Below, in pieces: positions 8,980 through 18,900 of a stretch of DNA of 64,000 bases. This DNA comes from JALHST01 sp038316335 (lineage in GTDB: Bacteria; Bacteroidota; Bacteroidia; Flavobacteriales; Flavobacteriaceae): assembly GCA_038316335.1 (NCBI GenBank), contig JBBQAM010000003.1, positions 1 through 64,000 on the forward strand, written 5' to 3'. A model generated the notes under the pieces. That model was not told the DNA's origin. It worked only from the letters and a program-made list of their open reading frames with translations, and searched no databases. Each line of letters opens with the position of its first letter. The first letter of the stretch is position 1. Both the position numbers and the translations under genes were made by a program.

Positions 8980-11244
8980 CTAAAACCAGTAGCCGATACT
9001 AAAGAAGAAATTACTGCTCTTTACCTCGGGAGACCAAGAATACATGACTTGCACGGGACCAAAAAACGACTCCCATCCGTAGCCCAATCCGTAGCCGGAA
9101 TATTTCGGTTCGGTGAACCAATCGCCAGTACGAAAAAGATCATCGTCGACATTGGCGAAATTGGCCGCGAACATGGCATGGTTTTTTGGGGCGAATTCAT
9201 AATCAAGCCTACCAAAGGCCTTAACATAGCTGTTCCCGGGCAAACTTAGAAAATCGTATCCATAAAACGGGACAAAATTATTGATAAAATTAGTTCCGAA
9301 ACCACCTAGTATAAAATCGAAGGAAGTTATGCTTGAGGTCCCAAGTTTAAAACCGCCTTCAGTTTCAAGGTTTACAGACAATTTTCGATAAATTGGGAAG
9401 GCTCCTCCGATCTTTGCTTTGGCAACTGAAAATTCCCTAAAATTATTATTGAAATCAGAGGAAAGCAGATAAAAGTGAAAGTCTCCATCAAAATATAAGC
9501 CTTTGCTCGGAAAATATTTATCGTCGTAGGTGTCAAGTGTTAATTGACCAAAAGCGCTAAAATAATTGCTGCTTTCAAATATCGTTCTTCCTGCCGAATT
9601 TGTCTGAGGCGTAATGGCCAGCGAATCGTTTACAGTACTTAACGTATTTGTACTATATTTTAGATACTTGTGCTCAAGCCCAAGGCTAAATGAAAACTCT
9701 TCCTTTAACACGGTCTGCGCATAGATTTGGTTGGTCAGATCTGTGACGTCGATATTAATGGTATTCACATTCGCCGCATTCAATATGTTATAATTCGACC
9801 GTATGAGATTGAAGTCGATTTCCTTCGAAAAGTCATTGAATCTTGAGTTGATACCAAAACTCCAATAGGCCCCTTTATCAACAAAGTACTGAAGATCATA
9901 TCTGATGTTATCCCCAAATATGAAATCGACCGAACCCACATCGTCTTTCATTATTAAATTCCTACGGGTCAAATTGATCAGCGCGGCCGTTTTATAAAGA
10001 TCGTCATAATGTGCCGCGAGTCGAATAAAGGTGTTTTTCTGTTTTTCATGAAGGTTCAATACCAAATCGACACCATCGCCTTCTGACGCTAATTCATAGC
10101 GGATTGTTTTAAAGTTTCCAGTGGCCGAAAGATTATTGATACCCTGTTGTAATTTCTCGAAGGTAATTTTTTTATCAAGTTCAAAACGAAGTTTCCCTCT
10201 GACATAACCCCGTGAATAATTTTCTAGACCTTTAAGTGTCAATTTCTTTATAATTAGTGTATCCTTGATGGCAACATATTTATGCAAAGATCTAGGCTTA
10301 TCCTGTTTTGATGAGATCGCCTTTAAAGCTTCAAATTTTTGTCGTGCCGCGATTTCGCCGCTTTCAATAATCGACTTCCCCGAATTAAAATCGATTACCG
10401 AGTAATTGTCGATATCAGGTTTTATATAGATATCGGTTTGTTTGGCCTTTTCGACCATATCCAAAGCCGTTCTGTAGTTATTTATTTGCAGAAGAATCTC
10501 TGTGGCCGATGCTAAGGCATCACGTTCCCTCAGGCCGTGTTGCACGTCGACACCGATAATAATATCGGCTCCCATATTACGTACCTCCTGAATCGGATAA
10601 TTGTTTACAACTCCGCCATCGATCAACACCTCGTCTCCCAAAGTAGCAGGTTCAAAAAGTGATGGCAGTGTACCACTTGCCATAATGGCCTCTGGAAGAT
10701 AGCCCTTGTTCAATAATACCTCTTTTCCCGTTTCAACATTGGTAGCAATGCATAGAAAGGGAATGGAAAGCTTATTAAAATCATTTACATTCCTGACATG
10801 ATAGAGTACCCGTACCAATTCATTGTAAATGTTCTGGCCCCCGGAATATGCCGGTGGAAACGAAATTTTAAAATTACTGAATGGCAGTGTCAAGGCGTAC
10901 TTTTCCGAAGCTTCCTTTTCATAAAACGATTTTGCACCCCTGGGCAGATTGTCATTGATCAAATCGCTAAAATCAGTCTTTCTAAAAAGAGAATCCAATT
11001 CACTGGCCGAATAGCCGGAGGCATACAAACCTCCAACAATGGCCCCCATACTTGTACCCCCGATATAATCGATTTTCACACCTGCTTCCTCGATTACCTT
11101 TAGGACACCGATGTGTGCCAAGCCCTTGGCCCCGCCACCGCTGAGGACGAGTCCTACCTTCAGACGCTTTTTAGGGACATCTTGCTGACCAAGGAGCAGG
11201 GTCGCACTAAAAAGAAACATAAAAAATAGCGCTATTTTTTGCAT
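8980..11244 (-). CDS. Patatin-like phospholipase fused to Omp85 barrel (type Vd-like)
   Basis: A 754-aa protein with a signal peptide ending near LLLGQ. The N-terminal patatin domain has the glycine-rich oxyanion motif SGGGAKG (35-41), nucleophile elbow GTSMG (63-67) and catalytic DGG (209-211). A POTRA-like segment follows (about 320-400: IIKKLTLKGLENYSRGYVRGKLRF). The C-terminal region is a surface-antigen/Omp85 beta-barrel ending in an aromatic strand (FFFSIGYWF). This matches PlpD-like type Vd autotransporters, in which a lipase domain is carried by its own barrel. The gene starts 15 nt after uvrC, so the two are probably co-transcribed. Confidence 0.92.
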   Translation of the reverse strand: MQKIALFFMFLFSATLLLGQQDVPKKRLKVGLVLSGGGAKGLAHIGVLKVIEEAGVKIDYIGGTSMGAIVGGLYASGYSASELDSLFRKTDFSDLINDNLPRGAKSFYEKEASEKYALTLPFSNFKISFPPAYSGGQNIYNELVRVLYHVRNVNDFNKLSIPFLCIATNVETGKEVLLNKGYLPEAIMASGTLPSLFEPATLGDEVLIDGGVVNNYPIQEVRNMGADIIIGVDVQHGLRERDALASATEILLQINNYRTALDMVEKAKQTDIYIKPDIDNYSVIDFNSGKSIIESGEIAARQKFEALKAISSKQDKPRSLHKYVAIKDTLIIKKLTLKGLENYSRGYVRGKLRFELDKKITFEKLQQGINNLSATGNFKTIRYELASEGDGVDLVLNLHEKQKNTFIRLAAHYDDLYKTAALINLTRRNLIMKDDVGSVDFIFGDNIRYDLQYFVDKGAYWSFGINSRFNDFSKEIDFNLIRSNYNILNAANVNTINIDVTDLTNQIYAQTVLKEEFSFSLGLEHKYLKYSTNTLSTVNDSLAITPQTNSAGRTIFESSNYFSAFGQLTLDTYDDKYFPSKGLYFDGDFHFYLLSSDFNNNFREFSVAKAKIGGAFPIYRKLSVNLETEGGFKLGTSSITSFDFILGGFGTNFINNFVPFYGYDFLSLPGNSYVKAFGRLDYEFAPKNHAMFAANFANVDDDLFRTGDWFTEPKYSGYGLGYGWESFFGPVQVMYSWSPEVKSSNFFFSIGYWF

Positions 11245-11259
11245 ATCGCCTTTTGGTCG

Positions 11260-13053
11260 TTAGTGCTGTTGAAAAGTTTCATAAATTAATTTTGCCTTGG
11301 CCGCTCCTACTTTTTCCGTCAATGTTTCAAAGGAAGCTTCTTTTATTCGTTTTACCGATTTAAAAGCTTTCAATAGATTTTCTACGGTTTTTTCACCGAT
11401 ACCCTCAATGGCCGTCAATTCTGAATTAATGGCGGCCTTGCTTCTTTTATTTCTGTGGAAGGTTATCCCAAATCGATGTGCTTCGTTCCTTAATTGCTGA
11501 ATTATTTTTAGACTTTCAGACTTTTTGTCCAAATACAACGGGATGGGATCTTCCGGAAAGTAAATCTCCTCGAGTCGTTTCGCGATACCAATAATGGCAA
11601 TTTTTCCACGTATCCCAAGCATATCCAAACTTTTTAAAGCAGAAGATAACTGTCCTTTGCCCCCATCGATAACTATTAAATGGGGCAAGGACGCCTCTTC
11701 TAAAATTAATCGCTTATACCGTCGGAACACTACTTCTTCCATTGACGCAAAGTCATCTGGCCCATCAACAGTCTTGATGTTGAAATGCCGATACTCTTTT
11801 TTGGAAGGTTTTCCGTCCCTAAAAACAACACAGGCTGCAACTGGGTTACTGCCTTGAATATTGCTATTATCAAAACATTCTATATGTCTTGGTTCATATG
11901 GCAACCGAAGATCCTTCTTCATTTGGGCCATTATCCGATTCGTATGTCTGTCGGGATCTAAGATCTTTATCTGATTAAACCGCTCCTGTCTATAGAACTT
12001 GGCATTTCGCTCTGATAGTTCAAGTATTTTTTTCTTATCCCCTAATTTTGGAATCGTTACTTTTAAATTCGTGGCGACCGTTATTTTGAATGGTACGTAT
12101 AATTCATTGGATTCAGAAGCAAATCGCTGTCTAATTTCGGTCACAGCAAGTTCTAAAAGGTCTTCGTCAGTTTCATTTAATTTCTTTTTGATTTCCAAGG
12201 TATGTGAACGTACAATAGAGCCATGGGAGAGTTGTAAAAAATTCACATAGGCAAAGGCCTCATCCGAAATTATGGAAAAAACGTCTACATTGTTGATAGT
12301 GGGATTTACGATGGTCGATTTTACCTGATAATTTTGCAAAATCTCCAATTTATCCTTTACGCGCTGTGCTTCTTCAAATCGAGTCTCGCTGGCAAGCAAA
12401 TTCATTTGGTCTTTAAAATAATGTAGGGACGTCTTAAAATTACCCTTTATTATTTCGCGAATATCCTCAATTTGCTGATTGTATTCGGCTTCTCTTTGTA
12501 ATCCTTCACAGGGACCTTTACAATTGCCCAAGTGATATTCAAGACAGACTTTATACTTTCCGGCCTCGATTTTTTCCTTTGAAAGATCATAGCCACATGT
12601 TCTTAAGGGAAATAGGCTCTTTATGAGGTCTAACAAGGTCTTGACAGTGCGCATACTGGTATAAGGGCCATAGTAGGTAGAGCCATCTTTGATGACCTTA
12701 CGTGTAGGGAATATTCTGGGGAAACGCTCATTTTTGATACAGATAAAGGGATACGATTTATCGTCTTTTAGCAAGACATTATAGCGTGGACGATATTCCT
12801 TTATTAGGTTGTTCTCCAATAAAAGAGCGTCTGATTCAGTGGCCACCACGATGTGCTTTATTTTGGTGATTTTTTTAACCAGCACACGTGTTTTGCCATA
12901 CTCATGATTTTTAGAAAAATAAGAGGAGACCCTTTTTTTAAGATTCTTTGCTTTGCCGACATAGAGAATCTTTTCTTCAGTATCATAAAACTGATAGACT
13001 CCCGGACTTTCCGGGAGTGTACTCAATTGTATTTTTAAGGGAATTTGGGGCAT
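11260..13053 (-). CDS. uvrC: Excinuclease ABC subunit C
   Basis: Nuclease of nucleotide excision repair that cuts on both sides of UvrB-bound damage. The 597-aa protein starts with a GIY-YIG domain (PGVYQFYDTEEKILYVGKAK, about residues 17-36). A four-cysteine cluster lies in the region with CGYD, CLEYH, NCKGPC. A UVR motif is near residues 205-240. The RNase H-like endonuclease core includes ECFDNSNIQGSNPVA and IVIDGGKGQL. Tandem helix-hairpin-helix motifs sit at the C-terminus (IEGIGEKTVENLLKAF). Confidence 0.97.
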   Translation of the reverse strand: MPQIPLKIQLSTLPESPGVYQFYDTEEKILYVGKAKNLKKRVSSYFSKNHEYGKTRVLVKKITKIKHIVVATESDALLLENNLIKEYRPRYNVLLKDDKSYPFICIKNERFPRIFPTRKVIKDGSTYYGPYTSMRTVKTLLDLIKSLFPLRTCGYDLSKEKIEAGKYKVCLEYHLGNCKGPCEGLQREAEYNQQIEDIREIIKGNFKTSLHYFKDQMNLLASETRFEEAQRVKDKLEILQNYQVKSTIVNPTINNVDVFSIISDEAFAYVNFLQLSHGSIVRSHTLEIKKKLNETDEDLLELAVTEIRQRFASESNELYVPFKITVATNLKVTIPKLGDKKKILELSERNAKFYRQERFNQIKILDPDRHTNRIMAQMKKDLRLPYEPRHIECFDNSNIQGSNPVAACVVFRDGKPSKKEYRHFNIKTVDGPDDFASMEEVVFRRYKRLILEEASLPHLIVIDGGKGQLSSALKSLDMLGIRGKIAIIGIAKRLEEIYFPEDPIPLYLDKKSESLKIIQQLRNEAHRFGITFHRNKRSKAAINSELTAIEGIGEKTVENLLKAFKSVKRIKEASFETLTEKVGAAKAKLIYETFQQH

Positions 13054-13491
13054 GAAATCAAACGGGCCTTGGCATTTATACCAGCTGGGTTAAATTACTA
13101 TGTTTTTAGAAATCAGAAGGTGCTTTTTGCTTTTTTTAACGTTGCCATATTTCGGGGTACATAAAATTACGAAGGCACTATACATATAGTAAGCTCTTCA
13201 AAAAATCATAATTTAAAATTCATTTTTTGGCACAAATTTCGGGTCATAATGTAAAAATGACCTGCAAAGACCAAGCCTACCAAAGTCGCACGGTCTTCGT
13301 AAACGCTTTAAAAAATACAATTATTTGTAAGTCAGTCTCTTAGAATCGAAGAAGCCCCAGTGTGTTTTTTATGAACTGCTGTAGATGTTAATTTTACCCT
13401 AAAAAATGCATTTCATCGATAAAAAGTTACCATTGATGGAATTTAAATAAATTTTTTATTTATATTTAGCCAATCAAAATCAATTTCCCTC
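13054..13491. other. Intergenic region between uvrC and the small ORF/cyclo-ligase
   Basis: AT-rich with no coding frame seen. It carries TGCATTTCATCGAT (13407-13420). Thirteen of its 14 bases also occur at 52324-52337 with a similar distance to the next start codon. A TATATTTAG stretch near 13461 could be the -7 region for the genes that follow. Confidence 0.5.
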
Positions 13492-13575
13492 ATGGACAAT
13501 TATATAATCACTTTAGGCACGTATTTGATATTAATGTTATTCTTTAAGGTCTATTACGCCGTGGCTAAAGATTAG
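13492..13575 (+). CDS. Possible 27-aa single-pass membrane peptide
   Basis: The ATG at 13492 opens MDNYIITLGTYLILMLFFKV followed by YYAVAKD and a TAG stop at 13573-13575. The sequence is one hydrophobic helix (about residues 4-23) with a charged tail, as expected of a small membrane protein. It lies 43 nt upstream of the cyclo-ligase start and downstream of the TGCATTTC motif. No homologue is recognised, and a chance ORF of this length is possible. Confidence 0.35.
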   Translation: MDNYIITLGTYLILMLFFKVYYAVAKD

Positions 13576-13618
13576 ATTCCTAGGTATTCAAGGATTCTAA
13601 AATTTTAACCAACCTTGA

Positions 13619-14206
13619 ATGTTGAAAAAAGATGCACGTTATCAATATTCAAAACAGCGAGCTACTATTTCTGAAGAACTTCTACTCCACTATAGCCTTT
13701 GCATTGCCAATAAACTTCTTGAATTGCCAATATGGTCATATGACTATTATCACATCTTTTTGCCTATTTTAGAAAAGCGCGAGGTTGATACAACCTTCAT
13801 TCTCTCAATACTTCAGGGCAAAGATAAAAATGTCGTATTGCCTAAAGTCGGTTCCCATGGTCAATTGAAGCACTTTCTCTTAACTGACAATACGCACTTA
13901 CAAAGAAATTCCTGGGGTATCCCAGAGCCCCAAGACGGCATAGAAATTTCCGCTAAAAAACTCGATGTTGTATTTGTGCCACTTTTGGCATTCGATCTAA
14001 AAGGCAATCGTGTGGGATATGGCAAAGGATTTTATGATCGCTTTTTACGTCAATGCAAAAAAGAAGCCCTTAGAGTAGGGCTGTCGTTATTTGAACCTGA
14101 ACATGAAATTACCGATATATCAAAAACAGACATCCCATTGAATCATTGTGTAACCCCTTTACATATCTATTCCTTCGGTGACTCAGAAGGTTCATCAACG
14201 TCCTGA
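13619..14206 (+). CDS. 5-formyltetrahydrofolate cyclo-ligase family protein
   Basis: A 195-aa cytoplasmic enzyme that uses ATP to convert 5-formyl-THF to 5,10-methenyl-THF, restoring folate cofactors. The N-terminal ATP-binding region includes KKDARYQYSKQRATIS. The C-terminal signature VPLLAFDLKGNRVGYGKGFYD carries the conserved GYGKGFYDR loop. Family length is typical (180-200 aa). Its 3' end overlaps the convergent lspA gene by 40 nt. Confidence 0.93.
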   Translation: MLKKDARYQYSKQRATISEELLLHYSLCIANKLLELPIWSYDYYHIFLPILEKREVDTTFILSILQGKDKNVVLPKVGSHGQLKHFLLTDNTHLQRNSWGIPEPQDGIEISAKKLDVVFVPLLAFDLKGNRVGYGKGFYDRFLRQCKKEALRVGLSLFEPEHEITDISKTDIPLNHCVTPLHIYSFGDSEGSSTS

Positions 14207-14829
14207 CCATCATGTGCCGTGGTCCCAAAAGCCTTTTTATTAAATACCAACAAGATTCCCACGCCAGTGCTGATGGCGGTATCGGCTATATTGAATACTG
14301 GTTCGAAAAAGCGAAAATTACCGCCCCCGACAAATGGCACCCAATCAGGCCATGTGGCATCGATCAATGGAAAATAAAGCATGTCGACCACCTTACCATA
14401 GAACATCTTTCCGTATGGCTCATTTGAGAATAGGGTGGCTACATGATTATTGCTATCATCAAAAAACATCCCATAAAAAATAGAATCCAAAATATTTCCA
14501 AAGGCGCCAGCGAAGATCAAGGAAACGGCGATAATTAATATTTTGGACGACTTTTTCCGAATGACGTCAAAAAGCCAATATCCGATACCCGCAATGGCCA
14601 ATAAACGGAAGAGCGTCAATAATAGCTTGCCTACACTTTCTGATATGGGTAATAAATCACTGAGCTTCGCACCCCATGCCGCTCCCTCGTTTTCAATAAA
14701 GAGTATTTTGAACCAGGAAAATACATCGACCGACTCCCCAAGCACAAAATGGGTTTTTATATAAATTTTACTTACCTGATCAACGATCAAAATCGCAGTG
14801 ATCAATAGCAAAGACTTCCTCAAATTCAT
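14167..14829 (-). CDS. lspA: Lipoprotein signal peptidase (signal peptidase II)
   Basis: An inner-membrane aspartic protease that removes the signal peptide from diacylglyceryl-modified prolipoproteins. It is 220 aa with four predicted membrane helices. The catalytic aspartates sit in GNILDSIFYG (about residue 112) and FNIADTAIS (about 182). The conserved ENEGAAWG segment follows the first helix. It is longer than the roughly 165-aa proteobacterial form because of inserted loops. The C-terminal tail overlaps the cyclo-ligase gene by 40 nt. Confidence 0.95.
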   Translation of the reverse strand: MNLRKSLLLITAILIVDQVSKIYIKTHFVLGESVDVFSWFKILFIENEGAAWGAKLSDLLPISESVGKLLLTLFRLLAIAGIGYWLFDVIRKKSSKILIIAVSLIFAGAFGNILDSIFYGMFFDDSNNHVATLFSNEPYGKMFYGKVVDMLYFPLIDATWPDWVPFVGGGNFRFFEPVFNIADTAISTGVGILLVFNKKAFGTTAHDGQDVDEPSESPKE

Positions 14830-14862
14830 GGGTACTGGATATAAGGGGCAAAAATAGCGATA

Positions 14863-15483
14863 TTATTTGGTTTTATGTATGCTGACATTCCCTGTAGTCG
14901 AAGTCAACGAATAGTAGTTATTGCCATGGGGAATCGTATCGCTTTGTACGGTGCCAAACTTACTAAATGCCTCGATTGTGCCCGAGGGGCAATTTGCGAA
15001 AATATCCCCACTACGCGTACTAATTAAGGCAGACCGCGAAACGTTTTCAAGATAGCAGCGCCCATCGTCCAGGATAACCTTTAAGTTCTCGTAGGTACCT
15101 GTTACCTGAACGGTACTATTCGTTCCGAATACTTCTACATTCTTATCCTCTGGGAGCATTATTGTCAATGAAATCGAAATCACCTTGTGGGCGCTTAATT
15201 TATCATTGGGAGCAATAAAATTCGGTTGAAAGCCTGTTTCGATTAAAATTCCGGCACCTTTTTGCTGAATACTTACCAATTGATCGTTCGTATATTCCCC
15301 GTCGATTACCGCCTCAATCGTCATTTCTTTTGATGCAGTTGTTTTAATGTAAACTTCGAAGCAATTGTTGGCATCGATCTGTATGAGGGAACTATTGGGA
15401 TTTAAGATGGACTTTTTTATGATCTTTTGCCCATGAATGAAGTGGAATGTTCCCAAGAATACCCATAATACAATCGTTTTCAT
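14863..15483 (-). CDS. Secreted DUF4097-like beta-repeat protein
   Basis: 206 aa with a signal peptide (MKTIVLWVFLGTFHFIHGQ). The mature part has regularly spaced short beta strands of the putative-adhesin (DUF4097/DUF2807-like) kind, for example VEVFGTNSTVQVTGTYENLK and SALISTRSGDIFANCPSGTI. It probably folds as a right-handed beta solenoid on the cell surface or in the periplasm. Function is unknown. It lies between the DksA-like gene and lspA, all on the minus strand, but a terminator (15495-15524) separates it from the DksA-like gene. Confidence 0.7.
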   Translation of the reverse strand: MKTIVLWVFLGTFHFIHGQKIIKKSILNPNSSLIQIDANNCFEVYIKTTASKEMTIEAVIDGEYTNDQLVSIQQKGAGILIETGFQPNFIAPNDKLSAHKVISISLTIMLPEDKNVEVFGTNSTVQVTGTYENLKVILDDGRCYLENVSRSALISTRSGDIFANCPSGTIEAFSKFGTVQSDTIPHGNNYYSLTSTTGNVSIHKTK

Positions 15484-15494
15484 CCCTGATATCT

Positions 15495-15524
15495 AAAAAA
15501 GAACATCCGCCTGCCGGCGGATGT
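15495..15524 (-). terminator. Rho-independent terminator after the DksA-like gene
   Basis: A 9-bp GC-rich stem ACATCCGCC (15503-15511) / GGCGGATGT (15516-15524) with a TGCC loop. On the minus strand it is followed by TTCTTTTTT. It begins 3 nt past the DksA-like stop codon. Confidence 0.85.
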
Positions 15525-15527
15525 CTC

Positions 15528-15911
15528 TTACTTCTGCAAGTTTTTAGCCTCTATGCTCAAAGTTGCATGGGGCACTAATTTCAGCCGCTCCTTATTAATG
15601 AGCTTGCCCGTCACACGACAAATACCGTATGTTTTATTTTCAATACGCATCAATGCATTTTTGAGATCACGTATAAATTTTTCCTGACGTATGGCCAATT
15701 GGGTGTTGGCCTCTTTGCTCATAGTTTCAGAACCCTCTTCAAAGGCCTTAAAGGTTGGCGATGTATCATCGGTGCCATTGTCCCCATCATTCATATACGA
15801 GCTTTTGAGCAATTCCAAATGGCTTTTAGCCTTTACGATCTTGTCTTCAATAAGAGCTTTAAACTCTGCCAAATCCTTGTCTGAATATCTTACTTTTAAA
15901 TCTTCTGCCAT
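15528..15911 (-). CDS. TraR/DksA-family protein lacking most zinc cysteines
   Basis: 127 aa from the ATG at 15909-15911, 4 nt after the ileS stop. A longer frame begins at TTG (15929) but would overlap ileS. The protein has the DksA-type coiled-coil (KALIEDKIVKAKSHLELL) and the C-terminal globular region (TYGICRVTGKLINKERLKLV). The canonical CxxC...CxxC finger is reduced to one Cys: the four positions read C, T, S, A. Family members bind RNA polymerase through the secondary channel and modulate initiation. Whether this variant does so is inference. It is probably co-transcribed with ileS. Confidence 0.88.
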   Translation of the reverse strand: MAEDLKVRYSDKDLAEFKALIEDKIVKAKSHLELLKSSYMNDGDNGTDDTSPTFKAFEEGSETMSKEANTQLAIRQEKFIRDLKNALMRIENKTYGICRVTGKLINKERLKLVPHATLSIEAKNLQK

Positions 15912-15915
15912 AGTC

Positions 15916-18900
15916 TTAATGTTTTTCAATAAATAATTTAGTATTCACCTCATCAAATGTTACCTCGGTACCATTTTCCAATTTTTCTTCAAAATCAAGT
16001 TGGGCGGTCAACGTTTCGGCCTTTATATACGTCAAATTATTTTCTACGGCCCTTTCGACCAGACCATCTTTTAAAATTTTGACATCGATCCTATCGGTCA
16101 CCTCTAAACCTGAATCCTTTCTCATATTCTGGATTCGGTTTACAAGTTCCCTCGCGATTCCTTCATTCCGCAAACTATCATTGATAGTAACATCCAATGC
16201 AACGGTTATAAGTCCCGAACTAGCAACTAACCAACCCTCAATGTCTTGAGAGGTAATCTCTACGTCCTGAAACTGTAAAATAATGATTTTATTTTCAATC
16301 TTAAGTGATATTTCGCCCTGCTGTTCGATTTTTTGGATATCGTGGGGCCCGAACTTGCCAATAGCCGTGGCAATTTGTTTCATCTCCTTTCCAAACTTGG
16401 GGCCCAAAACCTTATAATTTGGCTTGATACTCTTTACCAGGATATTTGATGCGTCGTCAAGAAGCTCGATTTCCTTTACATTCACCTCAGACTTAATAAG
16501 ATCGGCAACTGCCGCTATTTCTTTTCGTTCTTGTGTATCGCGTACCGGGATCATTATTTTCTGCAACGGCTGACGTACTTTTATTTTCTCTTTTTGCCGT
16601 ATTGAAAGTACCAAGGACGAGATTATTTGGGCCTTTTGCATTTTGTTTTGGAGGCCTTCATCAACCATGCCGCTATTAAAGGATGGGAAAGTTGCCAAAT
16701 GGACGCTTTCAAATAGTTCCTTTTTGGTGGTCCTGACGAGATCTTGATATAACCTGTCCATGTAAAATGGTGCTACAGGAGCCGAAAGTTTGGCCACGGT
16801 CTCCAAACAGGTATAGAGCGTTTGATAGGCCGATATTTTATCTTTTTGATAATCGCCTTTCCAAAAACGCCGTCTACTTAGACGTACGTACCAATTACTC
16901 AGATTTTCCTGTACGTATTCAGAAATTGCCCGTGTGGCCTTCGTAGGTTCGTACTCTGAATAGGCTGTATCGACATTCCTGATCAGACTATGCAGTTCCG
17001 ACAAGATCCATCGGTCTATTTCAGGACGCTCGTCGATTGGTATTTCTTTTTCCAAATAGGCGAATTTGTCAATGTTCGCATAGAGGGCAAAAAACGCATA
17101 GGTATTATACAAAGTTCCAAAAAACTTGCGTTTTACTTCGATAATTCCGTCCATATCGAACTTAAGATTGTCCCAAGGGTTCGCATTTGATATCAAATAC
17201 CATCGTGTTGCATCAGGACCATGTTCTTTCATGGTTTCAAAGGGATCAATGGCGTTTCCGAGTCTTTTCGACATTTTTTTACCTTCCTTGTCAAGTACAA
17301 GGCCATTTGAAACTACATTTTTGTAAGCTACCGAATCGAATACCATAGTAGCAATAGCATGCAAGGTATAAAACCAACCACGGGTCTGATCGACACCCTC
17401 GGCTATAAAATCGGCCGGAAAAGCCTTTCCTTCATCAATCAATTCCTTATTCTCGAATGGGTAATGCCACTGTGCATACGGCATGGACCCGCTATCAAAC
17501 CACACATCGATTAAGTCGCTTTCGCGCCTCATAGGTTTTCCCGAATTAGAAAGCAGGATGATCTGGTCTACTATGTTCTTATGAAGGTCGATGCGCTCAT
17601 AATTTTCCTCAGACATATCGCCCACTACAAAATCATTAAAAATGTCCCTATCCAAAACACCGGCAGCTACTGCTTTCGCCATTTCCGCTTTAAGTTCGCC
17701 AATCGAGCCGATCATCATTTCCTCCTTGCCGTCCTCGGTACGCCAAATTGGCAATGGAATACCCCAATATCTGGATCTTGAAAGATTCCAGTCGTTTGCA
17801 TTGGCCAGCCAATTCCCAAACCTACCTTCCCCTGTGGCAGTAGGTTTCCAATTTATGGTCTGGTTCAATTCAAACATGCGGTCTTTTACATCGGTTATCT
17901 TAATGAACCAAGAATCTAGGGGATAATAGAGAATCGGTTTGTCGGTCCTCCAACAATTTGGATAACTGTGAACGTATTTTTCTACCTTAAAGGCTTTGTT
18001 CTCTTCTTTTAGTCTTATCGCTATTTCAACATCGACCGATTTTTCGGGAACTTTGTCATCATCATAGTATTCATTCTTGACATATTTTCCAGCCAATTCA
18101 TTCATTTCCGGTCGAAACTTGCCTTGTAAATCGACCAGAGGTACCAAATTACCACTCTCATCCAGGACCAACATAGGTGGTATTTCGGGCACGGCTTGTT
18201 TGGCTACGAAGGCATCATCGGCGCCAAAGGTAGGAGCCGTGTGCACGATTCCCGTGCCCTCTTCAGTAGTAACAAAATCACCTGTAATGACCCGAAAAGC
18301 ATTTTCTGGGTTTTGATAAGGCAACGTATATGGCAACAATTGTTCATATCGAATCCCGACCAGGTCTTTCCCCTTGAATTCCTTTACGACGTAGTACGGT
18401 ATCTTTTTGTCGCCTGAAACATACTTTAGGAGCTCGGGCTTGGTGGGAACGTTCTCAAATTTTCCAGAGAATTGTTTCCCGATCAGGCTTTTTGCAAGGA
18501 TGACATTTATGGGTTCAAAGGTATATTGATTGTAAGTCTCTATTAGTACATACTCTATTTTAGGCCCGACCGTCAAGGCTGTATTTGAAGGAAGCGTCCA
18601 CGGCGTCGTGGTCCACGCCAAAAAGTAGATGGTACCTTCATTCTGTAAAAAATCAGGCAGTGTACTTTCTATGGCCTTGAATTGTGCCACGGCCGTCGTA
18701 TCAGTAACATCTTGATAGGTACCGGGTTGATTTAACTCGTGGGAACTTAATCCCGTTCCCGCCTTCGGCGAATAGGGTTGAATAGTATACCCTTTATAGA
18801 TAAGGCCTTTGTCATAAATCTGTTTTAGCAACCACCAAACAGATTCCATGTATTTCGATTTGTAGGTAATATACGGATGGTCCATATCAACCCAATACCC

